A stretch of 64,000 bases of DNA. Origin: Acanthosoma haemorrhoidale. Lineage: Eukaryota; Arthropoda; Insecta; Hemiptera; Acanthosomatidae. Where the stretch lies: contig OV884014.1 in the NCBI GenBank assembly GCA_930367205.1, positions 118,923,768 to 118,987,767 on the forward strand. The letters run 5' to 3'. The notes beneath the pieces were generated by a model, which did no database searches, had not been told where the DNA came from, and saw nothing but the letters and a program-made list of their open reading frames with translations. Position numbers and translations under genes: made by a program. Shown piece by piece: positions 36,622 to 50,300 of this stretch; within the stretch, counting starts at the first letter, position 1, and every line of letters starts with the position of its first letter.

Positions 36622-38117
36622 GAGTTAACATAATAGGGCAGGAATTATTGTACCAGCTATGAATTACGCATTTTTGTAAAATTCTACTTTTTGACGATAT
36701 TTTTCTTGTTTTGGTATGAGGAAATCATAATTGTTCAGGAGCTAACGTACCAGCTATAAAATACTCTTATATGTAAAAATTTAACTTTTTGATGACATTT
36801 TCCTTGTTTTGGTATCAGGAGAACATAATAAGGCAGGAGCTAACGTACTAGCTGAGAAATACGCATTTTTGTAAAAATTTGAGTTTTCGACGATATTTTC
36901 CTTGTTTTGGTATCAGGAGAACATAATGGGGCAGGAGCTAACGTACTAGCTATGAAATACGCATTTTCGAAAAATTGGACTTTTTGACGATATTTTCTTT
37001 GATTTCGTATCAGGAGAACATAAAAGAGCAGGAGCTAACGTTCCAGCTATGAAATACGCATTTTTGTAAAAATTTGAATTTTAGACGATATTTTCTTTGT
37101 TTTGGTATCAGGAGAACATAATGGGACAGGAGCTAACGTACCAGCTATGAAATACGCATTTTTGTAAAAATTTGAGTTTTTGACGATATTATCCTTGATT
37201 TCGTATCAGGAGAACATAAAAGAGCAGGAGCTAACGTTCCAGCTACAAAAAACGCATTTTTGTAAAAATTTGAATTTTAGACGATATTTTCTTTGTTTTG
37301 GTATCAGGAGAACATAATGGGGCAGGAGCTGACGTGCTAGCTATGAAATACGCATTTTTTAAAAATTCAACTTTTTGACGATATTTTTCTGGTTTTCGTA
37401 TCAGGAGAACATAATAGGGCAGGAGCTAACGTCCTAGCTCTAAATACGCATTTTTGTAAAAATTCGACTTTTTGACGTCATTTTCCTTGTTTTGGCATCA
37501 GGAGAACATAATGGGGCAGGAGCTAACGTACTAGCTATGAAATACGCATTTTCGAAAAATTCGACTTTTTGACGATATTTTCTTTGATTTCGTATCAGGA
37601 GAACATAAAAGAGCAGGAGCTAACGTTCCAGCTATGAAATACCCATTTTTTAAAAATTCGACTTTTTGACGATATTTTCCTTGTTTTCGTATCAGGAGAA
37701 CATGATGGGGCAGGAGCTGACGTACTAGCTATGAAATACGCATTTTTTAAAAATTCGACTTTTTGACGATATTTTCTAGGTTTTCGTATCAGGAGAACAT
37801 AATGGGGCAGGAGCTAACGTACCAGCTATGAAATACGCATTTTTGTAAAAATTTGACTTTTGGACGATATTTTCTTTGTTTCGGTATCAGGAGAACATAA
37901 TGGGACAGGAGCTAACGTACTAGCTCTAAATACGCATTTTAGTAAAAATTCGAATTTTTGACGACATTTTTCTTGTTTTGGTATCAGGAGAACATAATGG
38001 GGCAGGTGCTAACGTACAAGCTATGAAATACGCATTTTTGTAAAAATTCAACTTTTTTAAAATGTTTTCTTTGTTTTGGTATCAGGAGTACATAAAGGGG
38101 CAAGAGCTAACGTACAA
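36622..38117. repeat. Satellite B block (B6), 1496 bp
   Basis: Second of the three equal-length B blocks, co-linear with B5. A small private change is 'gaaaaattggac' at about 36967, shared with B7 but not B5, which reads 'gaaaaattcgac'. This groups B6 with B7. Confidence 0.93.
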
Positions 38118-39378
38118 GATCATACAATCGTATGATCAAAGTTACGAGTGAATATGACATCAAATGATGTCAAATATGATAGTGTGCCGTATCATTTGCA
38201 CTTATTGTATCACGTGATACAATCGTATGATTGAAGTTACAGTGAATATACTATTAAATAATGTCGATTATGACAGTGTACTGTATCATTGGCACTTATT
38301 GTATCACGTGATACGATCGTATGATTGAAGTCATGAATGAATATAACATCAAATGATGTCGATTATGATAGCGCACCATATCATTAGCACTTATTGTATA
38401 ATGTGATGTGATCGTATGATAAAAGTTACAAGTGAATATAAAATCAAATAATGTCGATTATAATAGTATAGCACATCATTGGCACTCATTGTATCACGAG
38501 ATACGATCGTATGATTGAAGTCACGAGTGAATATAACATCAAATGATGTTGAATATGATTGTATAATGTATCATTAGCACTCATTGTTTCACGTGATACG
38601 ATCGTATGATTAAAGTTACAGGTGAATATAACATCAAATCATGTCGATTATGATAGTGTACCGCATCATTGGCACTCATTATATCACGTGATACTATCGT
38701 ATGATTGAAGTCACGAGTGAATATAACATCAAATGATGCTACATATGATTGTATAGTGTATCATTAGCACTCATTATATCACGTGATACGATCGTATGAT
38801 TAAGGTTACGAGTGAATAAACTATTAAATGATGTCGAATATGATAGTGTACCGCATCATTGGCACTCATTGTTTCACGTGATACGATCGTATGATCAAAG
38901 TTACGAGTGAATATGACATCAAATGATGTCAAATATGATAGTGTGCCGTATCATTTGCACTTATTGTATCACGTGATACAATCGTATGATTGAAGTTAGA
39001 GTGAATATACTATTAAATAATGTCGATTATGACAGTGTACTGTATCATTGGCACTCATTGTATCACGTGATACGATCGTATGATTGAAGTCATGAATGAA
39101 TATAACATCAAATAATGCTAAATATGATTGTATAGTGTAGCATTGACACTCATTGTATCACGAGATACGATCGTATGATTAAAGTCACGAGTGAATATAA
39201 CATCAAATGATGTTGAATATGATTGTATAATGTATCATTAGCACTCATTGTTTCACGTGATACGATCGTATGATTAAAGTTACGAGTGAATATACTATTA
39301 AATGATGTCGATTATGATAGTGTACCGCATCATTGGCACTAATTGTATCACGTGATACGATCGTATGATCAAAGCTAC
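38118..39378. repeat. Satellite A block (A6)
   Basis: About 13 A monomers. The left part matches the start of A3, A4 and A7, with 'atagcgcaccatatcattag' and 'gataaaagttacaag' variants. The right part (from about 38498) matches 33740-34623. The block is thus a recombinant of two A segments. It includes a second copy, at 38875-38920, of the B-flank monomer without a B block. Confidence 0.92.
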
Positions 39379-40874
39379 GAGTTAACATAATAGGGCAGGA
39401 ATTATTGTACCAGCTATGAATTACGCATTTTTGTAAAATTCTACTTTTTGACGATATTTTTCTTGTTTTGGTATGAGGAAATCATAATTGTTCAGGAGCT
39501 AACGTACCAGCTATAAAATACTCTTATATGTAAAAATTTAACTTTTTGATGACATTTTCCTTGTTTTGGTATCAGGAGAACATAATAAGGCAGGAGCTAA
39601 CGTACTAGCTGAGAAATACGCATTTTTGTAAAAATTTGAGTTTTCGACGATATTTTCCTTGTTTTGGTATCAGGAGAACATAATGGGGCAGGAGCTAACG
39701 TACTAGCTATGAAATACGCATTTTCGAAAAATTGGACTTTTTGACGATATTTTCCTTGATTTCGTATCAGGAGAACATAAAAGAGCAGGAGCTAACGTTC
39801 CAGCTATGAAATACGCATTTTTGTAAAAATTTGAATTTTAGACGATATTTTCTTTGTTTTGGTATCAGGAGAACATAATGGGACAGGAGCTAACGTACCA
39901 GCTATGAAATACGCATTTTTGTAAAAATTTGAGTTTTTGACGATATTATCCTTGATTTCGTATCAGGAGAACATAAAAGAGCAGGAGCTAACGTTCCAGC
40001 TACAAAAAACGCATTTTTGTAAAAATTTGAATTTTAGACGATATTTTCTTTGTTTTGGTATCAGGAGAACATAATGGGGCAGGAGCTGACGTGCTAGCTA
40101 TGAAATACGCATTTTTTAAAAATTCAACTTTTTGACGATATTTTTCTGGTTTTCGTATCAGGAGAACATAATAGGGCAGGAGCTAACGTCCTAGCTCTAA
40201 ATACGCATTTTTGTAAAAATTCGACTTTTTGACGTCATTTTCCTTGTTTTGGCATCAGGAGAACATAATGGGGCAGGAGCTAACGTACTAGCTATGAAAT
40301 ACGCATTTTCGAAAAATTCGACTTTTTGACGATATTTTCTTTGATTTCGTATCAGGAGAACATAAAAGAGCAGGAGCTAACGTTCCAGCTATGAAATACC
40401 CATTTTTTAAAAATTCGACTTTTTGACGATATTTTCCTTGTTTTCGTATCAGGAGAACATGATGGGGCAGGAGCTGACGTACTAGCTATGAAATACGCAT
40501 TTTTTAAAAATTCGACTTTTTGACGATATTTTCTAGGTTTTCGTATCAGGAGAACATAATGGGGCAGGAGCTAACGTACCAGCTATGAAATACGCATTTT
40601 TGTAAAAATTTGACTTTTGGACGATATTTTCTTTGTTTCGGTATCAGGAGAACATAATGGGACAGGAGCTAACGTACTAGCTCTAAATACGCATTTTAGT
40701 AAAAATTCGAATTTTTGACGACATTTTTCTTGTTTTGGTATCAGGAGAACATAATGGGGCAGGTGCTAACGTACAAGCTATGAAATACGCATTTTTGTAA
40801 AAATTCAACTTTTTTAAAATGTTTTCTTTGTTTTGGTATCAGGAGTACATAAAGGGGCAAGAGCTAACGTACAA
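39379..40874. repeat. Satellite B block (B7), 1496 bp
   Basis: Third of the equal-length B blocks, co-linear with B5 and B6. The fixed length and order argue for recent segmental duplication rather than independent expansion. Confidence 0.93.
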
Positions 40875-41851
40875 GATCATACAATCGTATGATCAAAGTT
40901 ACGAGTGAATATGACATCAAATGATGTCAAATATGATAGTGTGCCGTATCATTTGCACTTATTGTATCACGTGATACAATCGTATGATTGAAGTTACAGT
41001 GAATATACTATTAAATAATGTCGATTATGACAGTGTACTGTATCATTGGCACTTATTGTATCACGTGATACGATCGTATGATTGAAGTCATGAATGAATA
41101 TAACATCAAATGATGTCGATTATGATAGCGCACCATATCATTAGCACTTATTGTATAATGTGATGTGATCGTATGATAAAAGTTACAAGTGAATATAAAA
41201 TCAAATAATGTCGATTATAATAGTATAGCACATCATTGGCACTCATTATATCACGTGATACGATCGTATGATTAAGGTTACGAGTGAATAAACTATTAAA
41301 TGATGTCGAATATGATAGTGTACCACATCATTGGCACTCATTATATCACGTGATACGATCGTATAATGAAAGTTACGAGTGAATATAACATCAAATGATG
41401 TCGATTATGATAGTGTACCACATCATTGGCACTCATTATATCACGTGATACTATCGTATGATTGAAGTCACGAGTGAATATAACATCAAATAATGCTAAA
41501 TATGATTGTATAGTGCAGCATTGACACTCATTGTATCACGAGATACGGTCGTATGATTGAAGTCACGAGTGAATATAACATCAAATAATGCTAAATATGA
41601 TTGTATAGTGTAGCATTGACACTCATTGTATCACGAGATACGATCGTATGATTAAAGTCACGAGTGAATATAACATCAAATGATGTTGAATATGATTGTA
41701 TAATGTATCATTAGCACTCATTGTTTCACGTGATACGATCGTATGATTAAAGTTACGAGTGAATATACTATTAAATGATGTCGATTATGATAGTGTACCG
41801 CATCATTGGCACTAATTGTATCACGTGATACGATCGTATGATTAAAGCTAC
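40875..41851. repeat. Satellite A block (A7)
   Basis: About 10 A monomers. The last few, including 'gtgcagcattgacactc' and the mutated core 'gatacggtcgtatg' near 41547, recur at the end of block A8 at a shift of 2463 bp. A7 and A8 share that tail and the 'attaaagctacgagtt' junction. Confidence 0.92.
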
Positions 41852-42863
41852 GAGTTAACATAATAGGGCAGGAATTATTGTACCAGCTATGAATTACGCA
41901 TTTTTGTAAAATTCTACTTTTTGACGATATTTTTCTTGTTTTGGTATGAGGAAATCATAATTGTTCAGGAGCTAACGTACCAGCTATAAAATACTCTTAT
42001 ATGTAAAAATTTAACTTTTTTATGACATTTTCCTTGTTTTGGTATCAGGAGAACATAATAAGGCAGGAGTTAACGTACTAGCTGAGAAATACGCATTTTT
42101 GTAAAAATTTGAGTTTTCGACGATATTTTCCTTGTTTTGGTATCAGGAGAACATAATGGGGCAGGAGCTAACGTACTAACTATGAAATACGCATTTTCGA
42201 AAAATTCGACTTTTTGACGATATTTTCCTTGATTTCGTACCAGGAGAACATAAAAGTGCAGGAGCTAACGTTCCAGCTATGAAATACGCATTTTTTAAAA
42301 ATTCGACTTTTTGACGATATTTTCCTGGTTTTCGTATCAGGAGAACATAATAGGGCAGGAGCTAACGTACCAGCTATGAAATACGCAATTTTTGTAAAAA
42401 TTTGAGTTTTCGACGATATTTTCCTTGTTTTGGTATCAGGAGAACATAATGGGGCAGGAGCTAACGTACTAGCTATGAAATACGCATTTTTGTAAAAATT
42501 TGAGTTTTTGACGATATTTTCCTTGATTTCGTATCAGGAGAACATAAAAGAGCAGGAGCTAACGTTCCAGCTACAAAAAACGCATTTTTGTAAAAATTTG
42601 AATTTTAGACGATATTTTCCTTGTTTTGGTATCAGGAGAACATAATGGGGCAGGAGCTAACGTACCAGCTATGAAATACGCATTTTTGTAAAAATTTGAG
42701 TTTTTGACGATATTTTCCTTGATTTCGTATCAGGAGAACATAAAAGAGCAGGAGCTAACGTTCCAGCTACAAAAAACGCATTTTTGTAAAAATTTGAATT
42801 TTAGACGATATTTTCTTTGTTTTGGTATCAGGAGAACATAAAGGGGCAAGAGCTAACGTACAA
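41852..42863. repeat. Satellite B block (B8)
   Basis: About 10 B monomers with standard edges, except that the usual penultimate edge monomer ('ggggcaggtgctaacgtacaag...') is missing. The 'ggggcaagagctaacgtacaa' edge follows a 'gctacaaaaaacgc' monomer directly. Confidence 0.92.
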
Positions 42864-44314
42864 GATCATACGATCGTATGATCAAAGTTATGAGTGAATA
42901 TGACATCAAATGATGTCAAATATGATAGTGTGCCGTATCATTTGCACTTATTGTATCACGTGATACAATCGTTTGATTGAAGTTACAGTGAATATACTAT
43001 TAAATAATGTCGATAATGACAGTCTACTATATCATTGGCACTCATTGTATCACGTGATACGATCGTATGATTGAAGTCATGAATGAATATAACATCAAAT
43101 GATGTCGATTATGATAGTGTGCCGCATCATTAGCACACATTGTATCACATGATACGATTGTATGATTGAAGTTACGAGTGAATATAACATCAAATGATTT
43201 CGAATATGATAATGAACCGCATCATTAGCAATCATTATATCACGTGATACCATCATATGATTGAAGTCACGAGTGAATATAACATCAAATGATGTTGGAT
43301 ATGATTGTATAATGTATGATAGCACTCATTGTTTCACGTGATACGATCGTATGATTAAAGTTACAGGTGAATATAATATCAATTGATGTCGTATATGATA
43401 GCACACCATATCATTAGCACTTATTGTATCATGTGATGTGATCGTATGATTGAAGTCACGAGTGAATATAGCATCAAATAATGCTAAATATGATTGTATA
43501 GTGTAGCATTGACACTCATTGTATCACGAGATACGATCGTATGATTAAAGTCACGAGTGAATATACTATAAAATGATGTCGACTATGATAGTGTACCACA
43601 TCATTGGCACTCATTATATCACGTGATACGATCGTATGATGAAAGTTACGAGTTAATATAACATCAAATGATGTCGAATAGGATTGTATAATGTATCATT
43701 AGCACTTATTGTTTCACGTGATACGATCGTATGATTAAAGTTACGATTGGAGATACTAATAAATAATGTTGAATATAATAGTGCACCTTATCATTAGCAC
43801 TTATTGTATCATGTGATGCGATCGTATGATTAAAGTTACAAGTGAATATAACATCAAATGATGTCGATTATGATAGTGTACCACATCATTGGCACTCATT
43901 ATATCACGTGATACTATCGTATGATTGAAGTCACGAGTGAATATAACATCAAATAATGCTAAATATGATTGTATAGTGCAGCATTGACACTCATTGTATC
44001 ACGAGATACGGTCGTATGATTGAAGTCACGAGTGAATATAACATCAAATAATGCTAAATATGATTGTATAGTGTAGCATTGACACTCATTGTATCACGAG
44101 ATACGATCGTATGATTAAAGTCACGAGTGAATATAACATCAAATGATGTTGAATATGATTGTATAATGTATCATTAGCACTCATTGTTTCACGTGATACG
44201 ATCGTATGATTAAAGTTACGAGTGAATATACTATTAAATGATGTCGATTATGATAGTGTACCGCATCATTGGCACTAATTGTATCACGTGATACGATCGT
44301 ATGATTAAAGCTAC
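42864..44314. repeat. Satellite A block (A8)
   Basis: About 15 A monomers. Its first part matches the first part of A9 at a shift of 9566 bp, including 'gatttcgaatatgataatga' and the mutated core 'atcacatgatacgattgtatg'. A9 carries five more monomers (475 bp). The open frame at 43095-43325 is read-through and recurs at 52661-52891. Confidence 0.92.
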
Positions 44315-47300
44315 GAGTTAACATAATAGGGCAGGAATTATTGTACCAGCTATGAATTACGCATTTTTGTAAAATTCTACTTTTTGACGATATTTTTCTT
44401 GTTTTGGTATGAGGAAATCATAATTGTTCAGGAGCTAACGTACCAGCTATAAAATACTCTTATATGTAAAAATTTAACTTTTTTATGACATTTTCCTTGT
44501 TTTGGTATCAGGAGAACATAATAAGGCAGGAGTTAACGTACTAGCTGAGAAATACGCATTTTTGTAAAAATTTGAGTTTTCGACGATATTTTCCTTGTTT
44601 TGGTATCAGGAGAACATAATGGGGCAGGAGCTAACGTACTAACTATGAAATACGCATTTTCGAAAAATTCGACTTTTTGACGATATTTTCCTTGATTTCG
44701 TACCAGGAGAACATAAAAGTGCAGGAGCTAACGTTCCAGCTATGAAATACGCATTTTTTAAAAATTCGACTTTTTGACGATATTTTCCTGGTTTTCGTAT
44801 CAGGAGAACATAATAGGGCAGGAGCTAACGTACCAGCTATGAAATACGCAATTTTTGTAAAAATTTGAGTTTTCGACGATATTTTCCTTGTTTTGGTATC
44901 AGGAGAACATAATGGGGCAGGAGCTAACGTACTAGCTATGAAATACGCATTTTCGAAAAATTCGACGATATTTTCCTTGATTTCGTATCAGGAGAACATA
45001 AAAGAGCAGGAGCTAACGTTCCAGCTATGAAATACCCATTTTTTAAAAATTCGACTTTTTGACGATATTTTCCTTGTTTTCGTATCAGGAGAACATAATG
45101 GGGCAGGAGCTGACGTACTAGCTATGAAATATGTAATTTTTAAAAATTCGACTTTTTGACGATATTTTCCTGGTTTTGGTATGAGGAAATCATAATTGTT
45201 CAGGAGCTAACGTACCAGCTATAAAATACTCTTATATGTAAAAATTTAACTTTTTGATGACATTTTCCTTGTTTTGGTATCAGGAGAACATAATAAGGCA
45301 GGAGTTAACGTACTAGCTGAGAAATACGCATTTTTGTAAAAATTTGAGTTTTCGACGATATTTTCCTTGTTTTGGTATCAGGAGAACATAATGGGGCAGG
45401 AGCTAACGTACTAACTATGAAATACGCATTTTCGAAAACTTCGACTTTTTGACGATATTTTCCTTGATTTCGTACCAGGAGAACATAAAAGTGCAGGAGC
45501 TAACGTACCAGCTATGAGATACCTATTTTTTTAAAATTTGACTTTTTGACGATATTTTTCTGGTTTTCGTATCAGGAGAACATAATAGGGCAGGAGCTAA
45601 CGTCCTAGCTCTAAATACGCATTTTTGTAAAAATTCGACTTTTTGACGTCATTTTTCTTGTTTTGGTATCAGGAGAACAAAATAGGGCAGGAGCTAACGT
45701 ACCAGCTATGAAATACGCAATTTTTGTAAAAATTTGAGTTTTCGACGATATTTTCCTTGATTTCGTATCAGGAGAACATAAAAGAGCAGGAGCTAACGTT
45801 CCAGCTATGAAATACCCATTTTTTAAAAATTCGACTTTTTGACGATATTTTCCTTGTTTTCGTATCAGGAGAACATAATGGGGCAGGAGCTGACGTACTA
45901 GCTATGAAATATGTAATTTTTAAAAATTCGACTTTTTGACGATATTTTCCTGGTTTTGGTATGAGGAAATCATAATTGTTCAGGAGCTAACGTACCAGCT
46001 ATAAAATACTCTTATATGTAAAAATTTAACTTTTTGATGACATTTTCCTTGTTTTGGTATCAGGAGAACATAATAAGGCAGGAGTTAACGTACTAGCTGA
46101 GAAATACGCATTTTTGTAAAAATTTGAGTTTTCGACGATATTTTCCTTGTTTTGGTATCAGGAGAACATAATGGGGCAGGAGCTAACGTACTAACTATGA
46201 AATACGCATTTTCGAAAACTTCGACTTTTTGACGATATTTTCCTTGATTTCGTACCAGGAGAACATAAAAGTGCAGGAGCTAACGTACCAGCTATGAGAT
46301 ACCTATTTTTTTTAAATTTGACTTTTTGACGATATTTTTCTGGTTTTCGTATCAGGAGAACATAATAGGGCAGGAGCTAACGTCCTAGCTCTAAATACGC
46401 ATTTTTGTAAAAATTCGACTTTTTGACGTCATTTTTCTTGTTTTGGTATCAGGAGAACATAATAGGGCAGGAGCTAACGTACCAGCTATGAAATACGCAA
46501 TTTTTGTAAAAATTTGAGTTTTCGACGATATTTTCCTTGATTTCGTATCAGGAGAACATAAAAGAGCAGGAGCTAACGTTCCAGCTATGAAATACCCATT
46601 TTTTAAAAATTCGACTTTTTGACGATATTTTCCTTGTTTTCGTATCAGGAGAACATAATGGGGCAGGAGCTGACGTACTAGCTATGAAATATGTAATTTT
46701 TAAAAATTCGACTTTTTGACGATATTTTCCTGGTTTTCGTATCAGGAGAACATAATAGGGCAGGAGCTAACGTACCAGCTATGAAATACGCAATTTTTGT
46801 AAAAATTTGAGTTTTCGACGATATTTTCCTTGTTTTGGTATCAGGAGAACATAATGGGGCAGGAGCTAACGTACTAGCTATGAAATACGCATTTTTGTGA
46901 AAATTTGAGTTTTTGACGATATTTTTCTTGATTTCGTATCAGGAGAACATAAAAGAGCAGGAGCTAACGTTCCAGCTAAAAAAACGCATTTTTGTAAAAA
47001 TTTGAATTTTAGACGATATTTTCCTTGTTTTGGTATCAGGAGAACATAATGCGGCAGGAGCTAACGTACCAGCTATGAAATACGCATTTTTGTAAAAATT
47101 TGAGTTTTTGACGATATTTTCCTTGATTTCGTATCAGGAGAACATAAAAGAGCAGGAGCTAACGTTCCAGCTACAAAAAACGCATTTTTGTAAAAATTTG
47201 AATTTTAGACGATATTTTCTTTGTTTTCGTATCAGGAGAACATAATGGGACAGGAGCTAACGTACCAGCTATGAGATACCTATTTTTTTAAAATTTGACT

Positions 47301-50300
47301 TTTTGACGATATTTTTCTGGTTTTCGTATCAGGAGAACATAATAGGGCAGGAGCTAACGTCCTAGCTCTAAATACGCATTTTTGTAAAAATTCGACTTTT
47401 TGACGTCATTTTTCTTGTTTTGGTATCAGGAGAACATAATGGGGCAGGAGCTAACGTACTAGCTATGAAATACGCATTTTCGAAAAATTCGACTTTTTGA
47501 CGATATTTTCTTTGATTTCGTATCAGGAGAACATAAAAGAGCAGGAGCTAACGTTCCAGCTATGAAATACCCATTTTTTAAAAATTCGACTTTTTGACGA
47601 TATTTTCCTTGTTTTCGTATCAGGAGAACATAATGGGGCAGGAGCTAACGTCCAAGCTCTAAATACGCATTTTTGTAAAAATTCGACTTTTTGACGTCAT
47701 TTTTCTTGTTTTGGTATCAGGAGAACATAATGGGGCAGGAGCTAACGTCCTAGCTCTAAATACGCATTTTTGTAAAAATTCGACTTTTTGACGTCATTTT
47801 TCTTGTTTTGGTATCAGGAGAACATAATGGGGCAGGAGCTAACGTACTAGCTATGAAATACGCATTTTCGAAAAATTCAACTTTTTGACGATATTTTCTT
47901 TGATTTCGTATCAGGAGAACATAAAAGAGCAGGAGCTAACGTTCCAGCTATGAAATACCCATTTTTTAAAAATTCGACTTTTTGACGATATTTTCCTTGT
48001 TTTCGTATCAGGAGAACATAATGGGGCAGGAGCTGACGTACTAGCTATGAAAAACGCATTTTTTAAAAATTCGACTATTCGACGATATTTTCCTGGTTTT
48101 CGTATCAGGAGAACATAATAGGGCAGGAGCTAACGTACTAGCTATGAAATACGCATTTTTGTAAAAATTTGAGTTTTGACGATATTTTCCTTGATTTCGT
48201 ATCAGGAGAACATAAAAGAGCAGGAGCTAACGTTCCAGTTACAAAAAACGCATTTTTGTAAAAATTTGAATTTTAGACGATATTTTCCTTGTTTTGGTGT
48301 CAGGAGAACATAATGGGGCAGGAGCTAACGTCCTAGCTCTAAATACGCATTTTTGTAAAAATTCGACTTTTTGACGTCATTTTTCTTGTTTTGGTATCAG
48401 GAGAACATAATGGGGCAGGAGCTAACGTACTAGCTATGAAATACGCATTTTCGAAAAATTCGACTTTTTGACGATATTTTCTTTGATTTCGTATCAGGAG
48501 AACATAAAAGAGCAGGAGCTAACGTTCCAGCTATGAAATACCCATTTTTTAAAAATTCGACTTTTTGACGATATTTTCCTTGTTTTCGTATCAGGAGAAC
48601 ATAATGGGGCAGGAGCTGACGTACTAGCTATGAAAAACGCATTTTTTAAAAATTCGACTATTCGACGATATTTTCCTGGTTTTCGTATCAGGAGAACATA
48701 ATAGGGCAGGAGCTAACGTACCAGCTATGAAATACGCAATTTTTGTAAAAATTTGAGTTTTCGACGATATTTTCCTTGTTTTGGTATCAGGAGAACATAA
48801 TGGGGCAGGAGCTAACGTACTAGCTATGAAATACGCATTTTTGTAAAAATTTGAGTTTTTGACGATATTTTCCTTGATTTCGTATCAGGAGAACATAAAA
48901 GAGCAGGAGCTAACGTTCCAGCTACAAAAAACGCATTTTTGTAAAAATTTGAATTTTAGACGATATTTTCCTTGTTTTGGTATCAGGAGAACATAATGGG
49001 GCAGGAGCTAACGTACCAGCTATGAAATACGCATTTTTGTAAAAATTTGAGTTTTTGACGATATTTTCCTTGATTTCGTATCAGGAGAACATAAAAGAGC
49101 AGGAGCTAACGTTCCAGCTATGAAATACCCATTTTTTAAAAATTCGACTTTTTGACGATATTTTCCTTGTTTTCGTATTAGGAGAACATAATGGGGCAGG
49201 AGCTAACGTCCTAGCTCTAAATACGCATTTTTGTAAAAATTCGACTTTTTGACGTCATTTTTCTTGTTTTGGTATCAGGAGAACATAATGGGGCAGGAGC
49301 TAACGTCCTAGCTCTAAATACGCATTTTTGTAAAAATTCGACTTTTTGACGTCATTTTTCTTGTTTTGGTATCAGGAGAACATAATGGGGCAGGAGCTAA
49401 CGTACTAGCTATGAAATACGCATTTTCGAAAAATTCGACTTTTTGACGATATTTTCCTTGATTTCGTATCAGGAGAACATAAAAGAGCAGGAGCTAACGT
49501 TCCAGCTATGAAATACCCATTTTTTAAAAATTCGACTTTTTGACGATATTTTCCTTGTTTTCGTATCAGGAGAACATAATGGGGCAGGAGCTGACGTACT
49601 AGCTATGAAAAACGCATTTTTTAAAAATTCGACTATTCGACGATATTTTCCTGGTTTTCGTATCAGGAGAACATAATAGGGCAGGAGCTAACGTACTAGC
49701 TATGAAATACGCATTTTTGTAAAAATTTGAGTTTTTGACGATATTTTCCTTGATTTCGTATCAGGAGAACATAAAAGAGCAGGAGCTAACGTTCCAGCTA
49801 CAAAAAACGCATTTTTGTAAAAATTTGAATTTTAGACGATATTTTCCTTGTTTTGGTATCAGGAGAACATAATGGGGCAGGAGCTGACGTACTAGCTATG
49901 AAAAACGCATTTTTTAAAAATTCGACTATTCGACGATATTTTCCTGGTTTTCGTATCAGGAGAACATAATAGGGCAGGAGCTAACGTACTAGCTATGAAA
50001 TACGCATTTTTGTAAAAATTTGAGTTTTGACGATATTTTCCTTGATTTCGTATCAGGAGAACATAAAAGAGCAGGAGCTAACGTTCCAGTTACAAAAAAC
50101 GCATTTTTGTAAAAATTTGAATTTTAGACGATATTTTCCTTGTTTTGGTGTCAGGAGAACATAATGGGGCAGGAGCTAACGTCCTAGCTCTAAATACGCA
50201 TTTTTGTAAAAATTCGACTTTTTGACGTCATTTTTCTTGTTTTGGTATCAGGAGAACATAATGGGGCAGGAGCTAACGTACTAGCTATGAAATACGCATT

